A stretch of DNA of 39,683 nt from an uncultured Lachnospiraceae bacterium (GCA_947385425.1 CANDKY010000028.1:1-39683), one strand, 5' to 3'. Shown: positions 1 to 8,434, counted from the stretch's first letter. Numbers and translations: made by a program. The notes: generated from the letters alone by a model not told the origin.

Positions 1-63
1 ATAAATTTTTCATAAACTTTTCTCCGCCTGCATCTCGTGTTCCAAATCTTTTCCCTCCCCATA

Positions 64-92
64 TTGAACTCCATGCCTTTTTCGTGTATAAT
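64..92 (+). promoter_or_regulatory. Promoter of the toxin-antitoxin operon
   Basis: A sigma-70 type promoter is readable: TTGAAC at 64-69, a 17-base spacer and a consensus TATAAT at 87-92. It lies about 58 bases before the antitoxin start, which has its own AGGAG ribosome binding site. Transcription would begin near position 99, at the edge of the dyad at 101-121. Confidence 0.7.
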
Positions 93-100
93 CTCATCTA

Positions 101-121
101 TAGGGAAGAAAACTTTCCCTA
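101..121. promoter_or_regulatory. Dyad operator at the toxin-antitoxin start site
   Basis: TAGGGAA at 101-107 and TTCCCTA at 115-121 form a perfect 7-base inverted repeat with a 7-base spacer, just after the -10 box. A half-site-like CTTTCCC recurs directly before the antitoxin start codon. Type II antitoxins usually bind such dyads to repress their own operon, so autoregulation is the likely role (inference). Confidence 0.5.
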
Positions 122-149
122 AGACCCGATCACGAGAGGAGACTTTCCC

Positions 150-392
150 ATGAGCACTTTAGACGCAACCGTTTCCATGCTGGAGGCAATGCCGGAGGAT
201 GCCCGGATCAAGGTCATGGAATTCACACAGGAGCTGTTCACTTCAAGGAAGCCGGCAAACCCGTTCGTCCCGGTCAGCGAAGGGCAGGTTCTTTCCGACC
301 TCGCCGAATCCCGCCGACAGATTGCCAGCGGGCAGGGACTCAACATGGAAGACGCACTGAACAGGATGGGGAAAAAGCATGGATTCATATGA
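150..392 (+). CDS. RelB/Phd-like antitoxin of a type II toxin-antitoxin pair
   Basis: An 80-residue acidic protein. The N-terminal part (about residues 5-32) resembles the short helical segment of small antitoxins of the DUF2281/RelB kind. The C-terminal part reads LSDLAESRRQIASGQ followed by a helix, a pattern common in antitoxins paired with RelE/ParE toxins. The start has an AGGAG site 8 bases upstream. Its 3' end overlaps the toxin gene by 14 bases, which implies translational coupling. It should bind and neutralise the toxin and bind the dyad at 101-121. The pairing is well supported by context; the exact antitoxin family is less certain. Confidence 0.75.
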   Translation: MSTLDATVSMLEAMPEDARIKVMEFTQELFTSRKPANPFVPVSEGQVLSDLAESRRQIASGQGLNMEDALNRMGKKHGFI

Positions 393-711
393 TGTGATCA
401 TCTCGCCAAAAGCCTTGGCACAGCTGGAAAGCTATATTGACTATCTGCAATATACCCTGCTGAATGACCAGGCCGCCCGCAATGTGTGGCAGGATGCCCT
501 TGAAACGCGGGATCGGCTTTCAAGAGTGGCTGGAAGCCTGAAATATTGTACCCATCCAAAGTTGAAAAAAGCAGGATACCGCTCCATCAGCTTCATGCGG
601 CACCGCTATCTTATGCTTTACCGCATTGAGGGTACAAGCGTTTATGTGGATGCCATATACCATCAGCTTCAGGATTATGAAAATACCTTTGCAGATGAGT
701 TAAACCAATAA
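379..711 (+). CDS. RelE/ParE-superfamily toxin
   Basis: A 110-residue protein with the RelE/ParE fold pattern. It opens with a strand ending in ISPKALAQLESYIDYL, typical of the first helix in the family. A central basic segment (KLKKAGYRSISF) and the paired strands RYLMLYRIEG and VYVDAIYHQLQDYE follow; the last is the usual C-terminal strand with H, Q and D. Length matches the family (90-110 residues). RelE members cleave mRNA on the ribosome and ParE members poison gyrase; sequence reading alone does not decide between these. The gene overlaps the upstream antitoxin and is closed by a terminator. Confidence 0.8.
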   Translation: MDSYDVIISPKALAQLESYIDYLQYTLLNDQAARNVWQDALETRDRLSRVAGSLKYCTHPKLKKAGYRSISFMRHRYLMLYRIEGTSVYVDAIYHQLQDYENTFADELNQ

Positions 712-715
712 AACA

Positions 716-765
716 GAAAGCCGAAATGAAGGTAAGATCCATTCCGGCTTTCCGCTTATCTTTTA
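716..765. terminator. Bidirectional intrinsic terminator after the toxin gene
   Basis: A 13-base stem with one mismatch (716-728 pairing with 740-752, core GAAAGCC/GGCTTTC) is followed on the plus strand by a T-rich stretch. It starts 4 bases after the toxin stop and also sits at the 3' end of the minus-strand recombinase remnant. Confidence 0.7.
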
Positions 766-1080
766 TTCTGTTTCATCCCCAAAGCCCCAATGGATCTCCA
801 TCCGGCCGTCCGGATACAGGAATACGTCCTCCACGAACTTCTCCCACATCTCTTCCGTCATCTCCGTGACTTCGAGAAAAGACTTTACCGTCTCGATCTT
901 CTCAGCCGCCTCATCGTCAGAATCCTTTGCCAGCTGTTCCGCCATGCCCGCATCGGATATCTTCTGCTCCAGCTCTGCGATTTCCGCATCATAACCCCGC
1001 TTCCTCTCTTTGAATGTCTTCCGGTCAATGCTCCGGTCAGCCAGTTTCTCGAAGAGTATCTGCTTTGCCTTCCTGTATTT
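763..1080 (-). pseudogene. C-terminal remnant of a large serine recombinase
   Basis: The minus-strand frame reads about 105 residues. A charged coiled-coil-like segment (LADRSIDRKTFKERKRGYD, then EIAELEQKI) is followed by EMWEKFVEDVFLYPDGRMEI, typical of the far C-terminus of large serine recombinases found in Clostridia integrative elements. The catalytic N-terminal domain and the zinc-ribbon domain are absent: the frame hits a TGA just upstream, at about 1080. It should therefore be non-functional debris of a former mobile element. It is in a different frame from the fragment that follows it upstream. Confidence 0.6.
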
Positions 1081-1490
1081 TCACATCCTCTCCGGGTGAT
1101 GATGAAATGCCAGACCGAAAGAAGAAACTGCCTCGCATTAAGCTTCGGAAAGTCTAACAGATCCTCCTTACATATCGTTCCGCCTCTAGGCTGCATATAG
1201 AAGCCCATCTCATCATCTATGTCTTCATCCAGGTAAATGACTTCCAACAGGGCTCGTACCAGATGTTCTCCCAAATCAGTCTGATCCAAATACACATCGA
1301 TGAATTTGTCCATCACTTCCAATGCGCCAGCATAGTCATCTTTCACTTTCGCATCGAAAGCGTCTATCAGAGTCTGTGATTCAAACTGCAGCCAGTCAGT
1401 GCTGTTCGTTTTACAGAAGTAAACGGTAAAAAATGCGTACCGTGCATAATAGAAGAAATTTGTATATAATGGCCTTGAGAATAATCTATC
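1081..1490 (-). pseudogene. Unrecognised gene fragment fused to the recombinase remnant
   Basis: An open minus-strand frame of about 135 residues without a credible start codon of its own. A GTG at 1346 would give only an internal part. Readable features are an aromatic-rich stretch (FFYYARYAFFTVYFC), an acidic helical region ending in LVRALLEVIYLDEDID, and LNARQFLLSVWHFIITRR near the junction. I do not recognise the family. The frame is lost where the recombinase tail begins, so this appears to be a truncated gene joined to other mobile-element DNA. It may still be transcribed, but nothing supports a product. Confidence 0.35.
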
Positions 1491-1497
1491 TCAAGGC
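1472..1497. terminator. Perfect 9-bp hairpin between remnants
   Basis: GCCTTGAGA at 1472-1480 pairs perfectly with TCTCAAGGC at 1489-1497 around an 8-base loop, followed on the plus strand by a short T/A-rich tract. It may be a terminator or the end structure of an inserted element; the weak T-run leaves this open. Confidence 0.45.
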
Positions 1498-1549
1498 TAT
1501 TATTAGTTACTCATACTTCGCACACTGAAAAACGTAGGATTCCTAGAAA

Positions 1550-1982
1550 TCAAACGGCTTTTGGCATCTGAAAACGAATTTTCCAGTTTTCAGGCAGCTT
1601 GCTGATAAAAAGGCATACCAGTTCCGTCACCTGGGCCTCCGATGCATGGAAGTATTCCCTTACGCTGCCAAGCAGGGTATCTATCATAAGCACGATGGCA
1701 CAGTCAATGAGGTCGTTGACTATTTCGCGCTGGACACCATAGAACAGATCCTCAAGGCTGCGGTTGTCGCTGTTCTTGAAACGCTCTACGGAAAGTATCA
1801 TGTACCGTATCGCCACCACCACCATATGGGAAGTGATTGCATCATAACTCGTGCTGTGGCACTCTGTCCGCAGCTTCAGGTAGCTTTTGGTGAGTTTGAA
1901 GTAAGTCTCGATGTTCCAGCGTAGCGTGTACGCTTCCAGGATCTCTCTTTCGGACAGGGACATATCCGTGCATACGAAGCAC
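1550..1982 (-). pseudogene. C-terminal fragment of an IS4-superfamily DDE transposase
   Basis: About 143 residues of transposase remain. The start FVCTDMSLSEREILEAYTLR, followed by WNIETYF and KLTKSYLKL, is the characteristic stretch carrying the catalytic glutamate of IS4-type transposases (Y-x-x-R-W-x-I-E-x-Y-F). The rest is the family's helical tail. The first two catalytic aspartates are missing because the fragment begins at the junction with the kinase gene around 1982. No complete insertion sequence is present, so a deletion or rearrangement followed insertion. It is in a different frame from the kinase, so the fusion does not make a chimeric transposase. Confidence 0.75.
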
Positions 1983-2474
1983 ACCCAATGCCAGGGCAAT
2001 ATTATAATCAATCAGGCAGATGTCCCCATCCGGGTGGAGCATGATATTGGCCGGCTTGATGTCTCCATGAAGAATACCATATGGCGGCCTGCTGTGCAGA
2101 TAGGCCAATGCATCCAGCAGTTGGCATGCCCATTTTACGGCATCTGCCTGCGATATCTGCCGCCCCTCTGCCAGAAGCTTATCAAAGCTTTCTCCCTCTA
2201 TGTAATCCATGACGGTATACACCATACCGTCTTCCTGAATAAAATCATAGACCTGCGGGACATTGGTATGGCTCAGATTCTTCAGCATATCCACTTCCCG
2301 GCGCAGCGACTCCGTCCCTGCACTCAGTTTCCGTTTATCTGCTTTCAATACCACGTCCTTTTCCAGGCGCATATGCCTGCCCAGATAAACAACCCCTCCG
2401 CCCCCGGCTCCTATCTTTTCTTTTATTTCATAACATATATACCCGCTACTACCTGAGACATCTTCCCAAACCAT
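1983..2474 (-). pseudogene. Ser/Thr protein kinase truncated by transposase DNA
   Basis: The N-terminal lobe and part of the C-lobe of a Hanks-type kinase survive. There is a glycine-rich loop (GAGGGGVVYLG), the VVLK lysine, a helix-C glutamate (RREVDML), the catalytic loop HGDIKPANIML and LIDYN in place of DFG. Reading then passes into transposase-derived DNA around 1982, before the activation segment and APE motif, so the product should be inactive. It is closely related to the intact kinase at 8435-10600 and shares the unusual HGD and D-F/Y-N motifs. The start could be ATG 2474 or TTG 2486; the GGGGGAGGT run sits very close to the ATG. It is the last member of the block downstream of the PP2C gene. 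Confidence 0.8.
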
Positions 2475-2500
2475 ACCTCCCCCCAATATTGAGCAGTTCC

Positions 2501-2653
2501 TTATCGAATGCCATACTCCTGTTCCAGATTGTTCTTAAGCTTTTTCCCTGTAACACGAAAAATTGCAGCACTGATTCCTGCAGCCAGAATCGCTATAGCC
2601 ATCATCACGATACCACCATAAAACAAGCATTCGCTTACCGATAAACCGAACAT
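2501..2653 (-). CDS. Small single-pass membrane peptide (copy A)
   Basis: Fifty residues: a short N-terminus, a hydrophobic segment (about residues 12-32, GGIVMMAIAILAAGISAAIF), then a basic-to-charged tail (GKKLKNNLEQEYGIR). It lies between the membrane TPR gene and the truncated kinase, in the same orientation. The layout matches the 46-residue peptide at 5840-5980: one membrane helix, a basic stop-transfer patch and an amphipathic tail ending in E-Y. I do not recognise a named family. A role as a small partner subunit of the membrane kinases is inference from the repeated placement. Confidence 0.6.
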   Translation of the reverse strand: MFGLSVSECLFYGGIVMMAIAILAAGISAAIFRVTGKKLKNNLEQEYGIR

Positions 2654-2677
2654 ACACTATTCCTTCCCTTCGCCCAG

Positions 2678-3229
2678 TCAGCCGATCTTACAGAGCAATC
2701 CGGAAATATCCTTCCAGACATCAGAAATACCATCCACCACCGTAGATGCCTTCTCTACCCACCCAAGAAACATATCCAAACCCTGCACACAGAAATCCGT
2801 CAATCCTGCAACTCCTTCAAAATCACTGTTTGCCTTTGCCATGTTCCGGAATTGCCTGAGTCCCGCTTCCGCCTCAATGACTTTCTTCTGAATTTGGCCA
2901 AAAACACATTTTTCCTCTGCCTCTTCCATGACCTCTTCAGCCATATCCGGTTCCTCCAAAGCAGTATAGACTTCCGCCAGGCCAAGATACGCTTCATAAT
3001 CCGTTTCATCCATCTGTATAATATTTTCAAAAACTACTTCTGCCTGTTCATAATTCATATCTGAAAGGTATCGGTATCCCAGATCCAATTGCTCCGAATG
3101 CTTATCCCCCGACACCTTGCCATATGCATAGAGTTGGATAAAGAGAAACGCAACAACAAACACGGTTCCGCCTGCCAATAACCTTTTTATTTTTCTATTC
3201 ACCGCCGCCCCAGCCTTTCCGGATGGCAT
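2678..3229 (-). CDS. Membrane-anchored TPR protein (short paralogue)
   Basis: 183 residues. An N-terminal basic stretch and a membrane helix (about residues 19-36) are followed by two TPR-like repeats (about 45-108), including EQLDLGYRYL and YEAYLGLAEVYTAL. These align well by eye with the TPRs of the surface protein at 10761-12959 (AQLDLGKRYA, LEAYLGLADAYMAL). The C-terminal third is helical without clear repeats. The gene starts 6 bases after the phosphatase stop; an internal GTG at 3202 is an alternative start. TPRs suggest a scaffold for protein contacts at the membrane. Partners are unknown; the kinase and phosphatase neighbours are obvious candidates. Confidence 0.7.
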   Translation of the reverse strand: MPSGKAGAAVNRKIKRLLAGGTVFVVAFLFIQLYAYGKVSGDKHSEQLDLGYRYLSDMNYEQAEVVFENIIQMDETDYEAYLGLAEVYTALEEPDMAEEVMEEAEEKCVFGQIQKKVIEAEAGLRQFRNMAKANSDFEGVAGLTDFCVQGLDMFLGWVEKASTVVDGISDVWKDISGLLCKIG

Positions 3230-3235
3230 TCACAC

Positions 3236-4111
3236 TCACACATCCAACACCGGCATGTAATATGCCTTAACCAACACCGCCGTTATATTATCCCTTTCCC
3301 CCCGTGCTTTCACCATGGAAACAGCGTCCGCCAGCCGCCTTTTCATAGCTGCCCGATCCGAAAAAAACTCCGGCTTCATCCATTCCTTTATTTCACCATC
3401 CGAAAGTTCATGAATAAAGCCATCGGAACATAAGAGGAAAACCGCATCCCTCTCAATCCTCCCCGCCTGATATACCACACGCAGGGATTTTGCCCCTCCG
3501 ATACACTGCAGAATAATGTTCCTGCGTTTATCATGCTTTGCCGCTTCACTGGACAGCCTCCCTGCCCTCACTTCCTGCGCCACGAAACTTTGATCCTCCG
3601 TGATCTGCCGCAGTTCCCCATCCATGCAATATGCCCTGCTGTCACCCACCTGCGCTGTTATATATTCCCTGTCCCAAATCAAAAGCAGCGTCAATGTTGT
3701 CCCAACCTGTATCCCATTCTCCCTGGCATACTCATAAATCATCCGGTTCTGCGCCTGTACACAGCTTTCTATTCCGCTGTGAAGGCAATCCATAATCTGC
3801 CTGCCATCTTTACCCTGCATTTCCCTGCCAATCGTATAATCAAACCAATGGTTGAGCGACTGGATGGTACTTTTGCTCGCATAATCCCCTTCCTGCATTC
3901 CTCCCACCCCATCACACACTGCTGCCAACAGCAGGGAATGCCCCCCTGTCTTCATCATTCTAACACAACAGGCATCCTGATTGACTTTTCGGCATATCCC
4001 CATATCTGTCTGCATTTCCGAAATAAACCGTATCCCATCCTCCGGAATCTGCCTGGCAACTCCGCATCTATCCAATATCCGTATTGTTTTTTCCTCCATC
4101 GCCTGCCCCAA
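3236..4111 (-). CDS. PP2C-family Ser/Thr protein phosphatase
   Basis: A cytoplasmic, stand-alone PP2C (PPM) domain covers about residues 28-285. The metal-binding motifs are all present: NQDA (D46), VCDGVGG (D67, G68), GTTLTLLL, VGDSRAY (D157), CSDGF (D230) and RDN (D274). There is no transmembrane segment, so it should remove phosphate from Ser/Thr residues in the cytosol, with the neighbouring kinases and FHA proteins as likely partners. The annotated start is TTG; ATG at 4099 (residue 5) is equally possible. A 192-base gap separates it from the VWA-FHA gene upstream. The pairing with two kinases and FHA proteins is the core of a phospho-signalling module. Family assignment is secure. Confidence 0.93.
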   Translation of the reverse strand: MGQAMEEKTIRILDRCGVARQIPEDGIRFISEMQTDMGICRKVNQDACCVRMMKTGGHSLLLAAVCDGVGGMQEGDYASKSTIQSLNHWFDYTIGREMQGKDGRQIMDCLHSGIESCVQAQNRMIYEYARENGIQVGTTLTLLLIWDREYITAQVGDSRAYCMDGELRQITEDQSFVAQEVRAGRLSSEAAKHDKRRNIILQCIGGAKSLRVVYQAGRIERDAVFLLCSDGFIHELSDGEIKEWMKPEFFSDRAAMKRRLADAVSMVKARGERDNITAVLVKAYYMPVLDV

Positions 4112-4303
4112 TTCCTCATCCCTGCCGCTGCTTTTCCCATCCCGTACTTGTACCCCTGCCGCATCACAGCACTAAGGCCCCTAACGGCCATAAAAATCCA
4201 AAACGTAAATTATGCAGAAAAATAAGCCGCCTGCATTTAGAGCATACCGGAAAAATATTTCCCGCAATCTATAATCTCATTCTTCTTTGTTCCAGACCCG
4301 AAA

Positions 4304-5812
4304 TCAGATAGGCATAATTTCCACATAAAACTCCACTTCTCCCATCCTGACTGTATTTCCCGAGATAATTTCCGTTTCCTCCTGAATCATCCTTCCATCA
4401 ACAAAAGTATGGTTCGCCGAACGTAAATCACGTACATAAAAACGGTTATTTCTGCTGTAGAACTCACAATGCTGCCCGGAAACGGTAAGGTTATAATCCA
4501 CCGGAATCTGTACCATATCAATATTCCGCCCAACCGCCACATGGCGGTCCAACGGATACCGGAATACCCTCTCCGGATTTATCCTATCCCTCAAGACCAG
4601 CAGATACCGTCCCTCCGGAACTGCTGCCGCTTCCTCCTGTCTGATCTCTTTTGGTACTTCCGGCACTGCTTTTCTGCCTTTCTTTTTCACTGCCACTGCC
4701 GGCTTTTTCTCTTCTTTCCCTGTATTCCCTCTTCTTTTATTATAAATAAAGAGCAGAACTGCTGCCAAAAGCGCGAAAACAACCCCCGCCAGTTTTCCGG
4801 TTCCAATCCCTGAAACCTCCGGTTCCTGCGGCTCTGGTTCTATCTCCGGTTCAGGTTCCGGCACAGGCTCTGGTTCAGGTTCCGGCTCTTCCTCCGGTTC
4901 AGATTCCGGTTCCTCCTCCACCAATGTAAAAGGCATGGATGCTTCTCCTGTCACTTCCACATCCCCATCCTCTGTATGTATGTTCAACAGCACATGCCGG
5001 TTATCCCCATCCATAACTTTTTCCGGCACATCCATCCGGATACCACATATCCCGGAGAAATCATGGATTCCAGCCACAATCTCCCCAACCTCACCATAAT
5101 CCTCAATCAGAAATTCCTTCCCGCCTGTCATCCGCGACAAGGCAAACATATTTTTTAATTCCTCAGAGTTTTCCTTGTAGACATGCCCGATTGTATAGAC
5201 CGGACGGGATGTCTCATTCAGTTTGGCTGCCAGTTCCTCTTTTGTGATACCAATTGCTTTATTGTCCACACCATCTGAAATAATGATAAATCTGGTATAT
5301 GCTGTATCATTCTGGATATCCCCCAGCATTTGAAACACAAAATCTGTCAGATAAGTATCCTGATTTTGAAATTCCATCCCCTCTATCAGCGTCAAAAGCA
5401 CATCCTCCCCCTTTGCCCTTTCCGCCAGAAACTGAATTTCCTCCCCAAACAGTGCAAAGCTGACTTCCTCCTGCTCCGGTATTCCCTGCACATACTGCCG
5501 CAGGATTTCTTTAATATTCCCACGGTTTTCCTCTGTAACGGACAGAGAATTATCCACCATAATAATGGTATGGACGGAAATATTTTCCGGCTGTATTACC
5601 TCCACATTTTCACAGGGATATTGGGCAACCTGCCCTTCCGCATCATTTACCTTACTGCCGCACTCAATATAGGCCACTACCGCCTTCCCATCCGCCACAA
5701 TCTGCATAAGACGGCCGTCTGCTGCCGCATATGCCTGTCCCATGCCGCCAAAAGCTATCCATACCGCAAGCACTGCTATCCATATGTTCCACCTATGCCT
5801 TACCCACTCCAA
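4304..5812 (-). CDS. Transmembrane receptor-like protein: extracellular VWA, Glu/Pro stalk, cytoplasmic FHA
   Basis: 502 residues, starting at TTG with AGGAGGG just upstream. Order: signal peptide (1-30, ending AYAA); von Willebrand A domain (about 80-255) with MIDAS residues D87-x-S89-x-S91, a candidate T near 153-156 and D180 in ISDGVD; a Glu/Pro-rich stalk (about 299-332); a membrane helix (about 341-357); a basic linker; and a C-terminal FHA domain (about 402-500) with VGRN 427-430, SGQH 445-448 and N467. The VWA part should face outside and bind metal-dependent ligands, while FHA should read phospho-threonine inside. It sits between the PP2C gene and a small membrane peptide gene. A role in carrying surface contact to the kinase circuit is inferred. 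Confidence 0.88.
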   Translation of the reverse strand: MEWVRHRWNIWIAVLAVWIAFGGMGQAYAAADGRLMQIVADGKAVVAYIECGSKVNDAEGQVAQYPCENVEVIQPENISVHTIIMVDNSLSVTEENRGNIKEILRQYVQGIPEQEEVSFALFGEEIQFLAERAKGEDVLLTLIEGMEFQNQDTYLTDFVFQMLGDIQNDTAYTRFIIISDGVDNKAIGITKEELAAKLNETSRPVYTIGHVYKENSEELKNMFALSRMTGGKEFLIEDYGEVGEIVAGIHDFSGICGIRMDVPEKVMDGDNRHVLLNIHTEDGDVEVTGEASMPFTLVEEEPESEPEEEPEPEPEPVPEPEPEIEPEPQEPEVSGIGTGKLAGVVFALLAAVLLFIYNKRRGNTGKEEKKPAVAVKKKGRKAVPEVPKEIRQEEAAAVPEGRYLLVLRDRINPERVFRYPLDRHVAVGRNIDMVQIPVDYNLTVSGQHCEFYSRNNRFYVRDLRSANHTFVDGRMIQEETEIISGNTVRMGEVEFYVEIMPI

Positions 5813-5839
5813 TTTTCTCCCTCCTATTCCCGTCCTGTA

Positions 5840-5980
5840 TCAGCTTTGGTTTTTGTATTCCCCATTTATCTTCTCTATTAATTTCGCCCTCTGCTTCCCG
5901 AAGAGAGCCACCGCCAGCGCCAATCCGGCCGCCCCGGCTACGCACAGCACGATGCCTGCTGCCATTAAAATACTTCCCAT
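5840..5980 (-). CDS. Small single-pass membrane peptide (copy B)
   Basis: Forty-six residues: an Ala/Gly/Leu/Val-rich membrane helix (about 5-27), FGKQRAK as a basic stop-transfer patch, and a charged tail (LIEKINGEYKNQS). A strong GAGGAGG site lies 7 bases before the ATG. It precedes the VWA-FHA gene by 27 bases and follows the GLUG lipoprotein gene in the same direction. Its design repeats that of the 50-residue peptide at 2501-2653, although sequence identity is low. The family is unknown; possibly a small regulatory or assembly subunit. Confidence 0.65.
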   Translation of the reverse strand: MGSILMAAGIVLCVAGAAGLALAVALFGKQRAKLIEKINGEYKNQS

Positions 5981-6085
5981 ACCAGTTCCTCCTCACATAT
6001 GAAACATTTCCTCCAAAAATATTTTCACATATACACTATCCATTTCTCCATTTTTTATTTCTTATTCTGTATTTTTCCATGCTGC

Positions 6086-8413
6086 TTAACCAGTATAAGC
6101 GTTACCTTCATAAATACATATACTCGTGATTTCTCCTCCCTCTGAACCATAACCAATACGATAGTTACCTGGCGCATCACCTGTAGCAAATGAATAATCA
6201 TTTACTCTCACAAAGCCATATTTTTTCAATGTCTCTTCCGCTTCTTTTTCCTTCATTCCCGGATATAATCCCAATAACGTCATATTGCCAGCTTGCTGAT
6301 TCTCATAATATAATATACCGCTATTGTCCATATAAAACGTAAATGCAGGTATATCATCATAGCTTCCTTCATAAACATATCCTTCTTCTACTTCCTTAAA
6401 ATCTATACCACAACCAGATGCCAGACCATCCATTAATTCCATTCCATATACACCTTCCATTTCCATAAATACTTCGCCTATATCTAAATCCATATCTCTT
6501 TTCAGCATATCATGGTAATAACGAAGGTATACTCCTGTATAGACACTATAATTACGTGCCATTAATGCTCTCCACTGTATATCCCCGGAAAAATCATTTT
6601 CCTTTTTCCAATCATCCATGTATTCAATCTCTGCTTCCTTTATCACCTCATTTTTATCTAAATCATAACTATAAACAAAAACCTCTATGAAATCCGGTCC
6701 CTTTATCAAAAGTTCCTCCTGCCCGTCCTTGTCTATATCCACAATCGCATATTCATAAAATGTTTCACCATCATACTCTTTCGTGTTCGGAGAATAATAT
6801 TCCTTTTCTGTATCTTCCGGCCAATATCCTCCGAGACTGAAGGCTGCAAGCATATCCGTATAGCGCTGCATTAGTACAATATCTTTTTCATCCATACTTG
6901 CCGCCATATTATCCAGAACATCATCGTAATACGCCATTACCCGCTCCGCTTCATCTACCCCATAAGGATGCGGAAACCCGCCATACAATTCATTGATCCC
7001 CCATGCAGAGGGATAACTAAAGTCCGGTAAATTCTCCCGAATGTCTTTCATTACTTCGACAGGTATTTGCCCTATACAATAATATCCCGTACAGTCATAA
7101 AAAGGTGTTGAATCATTAATCTGCGGCCTTGTATAATATTCCAGTTCCTCATTTCCTATATTCAGGCAGTTCCTGATTTTGCATGTGCCGTAATTTAATT
7201 CAATCCCCCCACAGACACCCCCGCCTGAATTATCACCTGATAAAATCACTTCTGCCGTATTCAGGCAGTCTTCTATTCTCATCGTCAATATCTTATTTTG
7301 ACCGCTGAATGTAATAAAATCCACTTCTCCACAGATGGCTCCTGCCAGCTTATTCCCTGTCACATTATTATAATTTGCACATTGCCGTATTATGTAATTC
7401 TTGCTGGATGCCTTAACTTCATCCCTGCTGCCAATCCTTCCTACAATCCCTCCCACAGAATAATCGGAAGAGTCGGATGTAGACACTTCCCCATAATTAA
7501 AACACCGATTTATTGTCAGAAGTACCTGATATTGTAAGTCTCCATAACGGTTATGCACAGAGCCAATCAGGCCTCCAACCCCGCCTTCCAAATAACCTTC
7601 TCCGGTAATATTTCCATAATTTTCACAATTATAAATATATACACTACCCAAAGCCGCCGATTGACTGCCCAAATATACATCCCCGGCAAGGCCTCCTGCA
7701 CCACCTTCATTTGACGCGGCATCAGATATAACATCCGCGTTATTATAGCAATATTGGATATTTATAAAAGTCTGCTCCGGTGGAACTATACTGCCGACAA
7801 GCCCTCCCCTCCCCTGGACACTGCCTGTAACATAACAATTACTTATTGTTCCGGAAATCATCTGATCTGCTAATGCAGCATCAGATACATTTACATTTTC
7901 CAGGCCCAGATTCTGTACCGTACCGGACAGCTTTCCCAAAAGGCATGATGACAGGTTCGAAATCACATGATAGTTTCCATCCAACATACCTTTAAAATCT
8001 GATTTCTTCCATATTGCACCTGAAAAATCCAAATCAGACATTAAAATATAATTTCCATCTATATCCTCTGTTACTTTTTGCAAATCATCCAAGGAATATA
8101 TCCCTACATAACCTTCCGGAACATCCACAAGAGCTTCCTCTGCCACTATAAAACCTTCTCTTTCCCCTTTACCCGTTACAAACAATTCTGTTTGTCCACT
8201 CTCATGTGTTTCAGCCATATTTTCATCAGACATTTGGCTTGAATCTACAGCGGATGGTTCCAACACATCTTCTCTGTTATTCTCTTCGTGATCCTCTTTC
8301 CCTGTTTCTACAGGCTTATCTGATTGATTTTTGGAGCTGCCACATCCACATAAAATAAGAGTAATGGCTTGAAAATATAACATTATTATAATAAACATAC
8401 GTTTCCTGCCCAT
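6086..8413 (-). CDS. GLUG-repeat surface lipoprotein
   Basis: 775 residues. A lipoprotein signal ends in L-C-G-C (lipidated Cys at about residue 24), followed by a charged low-complexity linker (25-95). The middle (about 125-440) holds repeated beta-helix style units with GLUG-like cores (GGLVGS, GGLAGD, GGLIGS, GGIVGR) alternating with N/Y-rich strands such as CYNNADV and FNYGEV. The last third (about 480-775) is a mixed acidic domain I cannot name. GLUG repeats occur in bacterial surface and adhesin-like proteins. It is exported, probably anchored on the outer face of the membrane, and encoded between the kinase and the VWA-FHA receptor, so it may be a ligand or surface partner. Substrate is unknown. 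Confidence 0.75.
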   Translation of the reverse strand: MGRKRMFIIIMLYFQAITLILCGCGSSKNQSDKPVETGKEDHEENNREDVLEPSAVDSSQMSDENMAETHESGQTELFVTGKGEREGFIVAEEALVDVPEGYVGIYSLDDLQKVTEDIDGNYILMSDLDFSGAIWKKSDFKGMLDGNYHVISNLSSCLLGKLSGTVQNLGLENVNVSDAALADQMISGTISNCYVTGSVQGRGGLVGSIVPPEQTFINIQYCYNNADVISDAASNEGGAGGLAGDVYLGSQSAALGSVYIYNCENYGNITGEGYLEGGVGGLIGSVHNRYGDLQYQVLLTINRCFNYGEVSTSDSSDYSVGGIVGRIGSRDEVKASSKNYIIRQCANYNNVTGNKLAGAICGEVDFITFSGQNKILTMRIEDCLNTAEVILSGDNSGGGVCGGIELNYGTCKIRNCLNIGNEELEYYTRPQINDSTPFYDCTGYYCIGQIPVEVMKDIRENLPDFSYPSAWGINELYGGFPHPYGVDEAERVMAYYDDVLDNMAASMDEKDIVLMQRYTDMLAAFSLGGYWPEDTEKEYYSPNTKEYDGETFYEYAIVDIDKDGQEELLIKGPDFIEVFVYSYDLDKNEVIKEAEIEYMDDWKKENDFSGDIQWRALMARNYSVYTGVYLRYYHDMLKRDMDLDIGEVFMEMEGVYGMELMDGLASGCGIDFKEVEEGYVYEGSYDDIPAFTFYMDNSGILYYENQQAGNMTLLGLYPGMKEKEAEETLKKYGFVRVNDYSFATGDAPGNYRIGYGSEGGEITSICIYEGNAYTG

Positions 8414-8434
8414 AAAATCATCCCTCCTCTCTTC

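Noticed and set aside
3955-4191. A 78-codon minus-strand frame overlapping the PP2C gene start
   Set aside because: Different frame from a secure PP2C gene, Arg/Trp-rich, no family resemblance.
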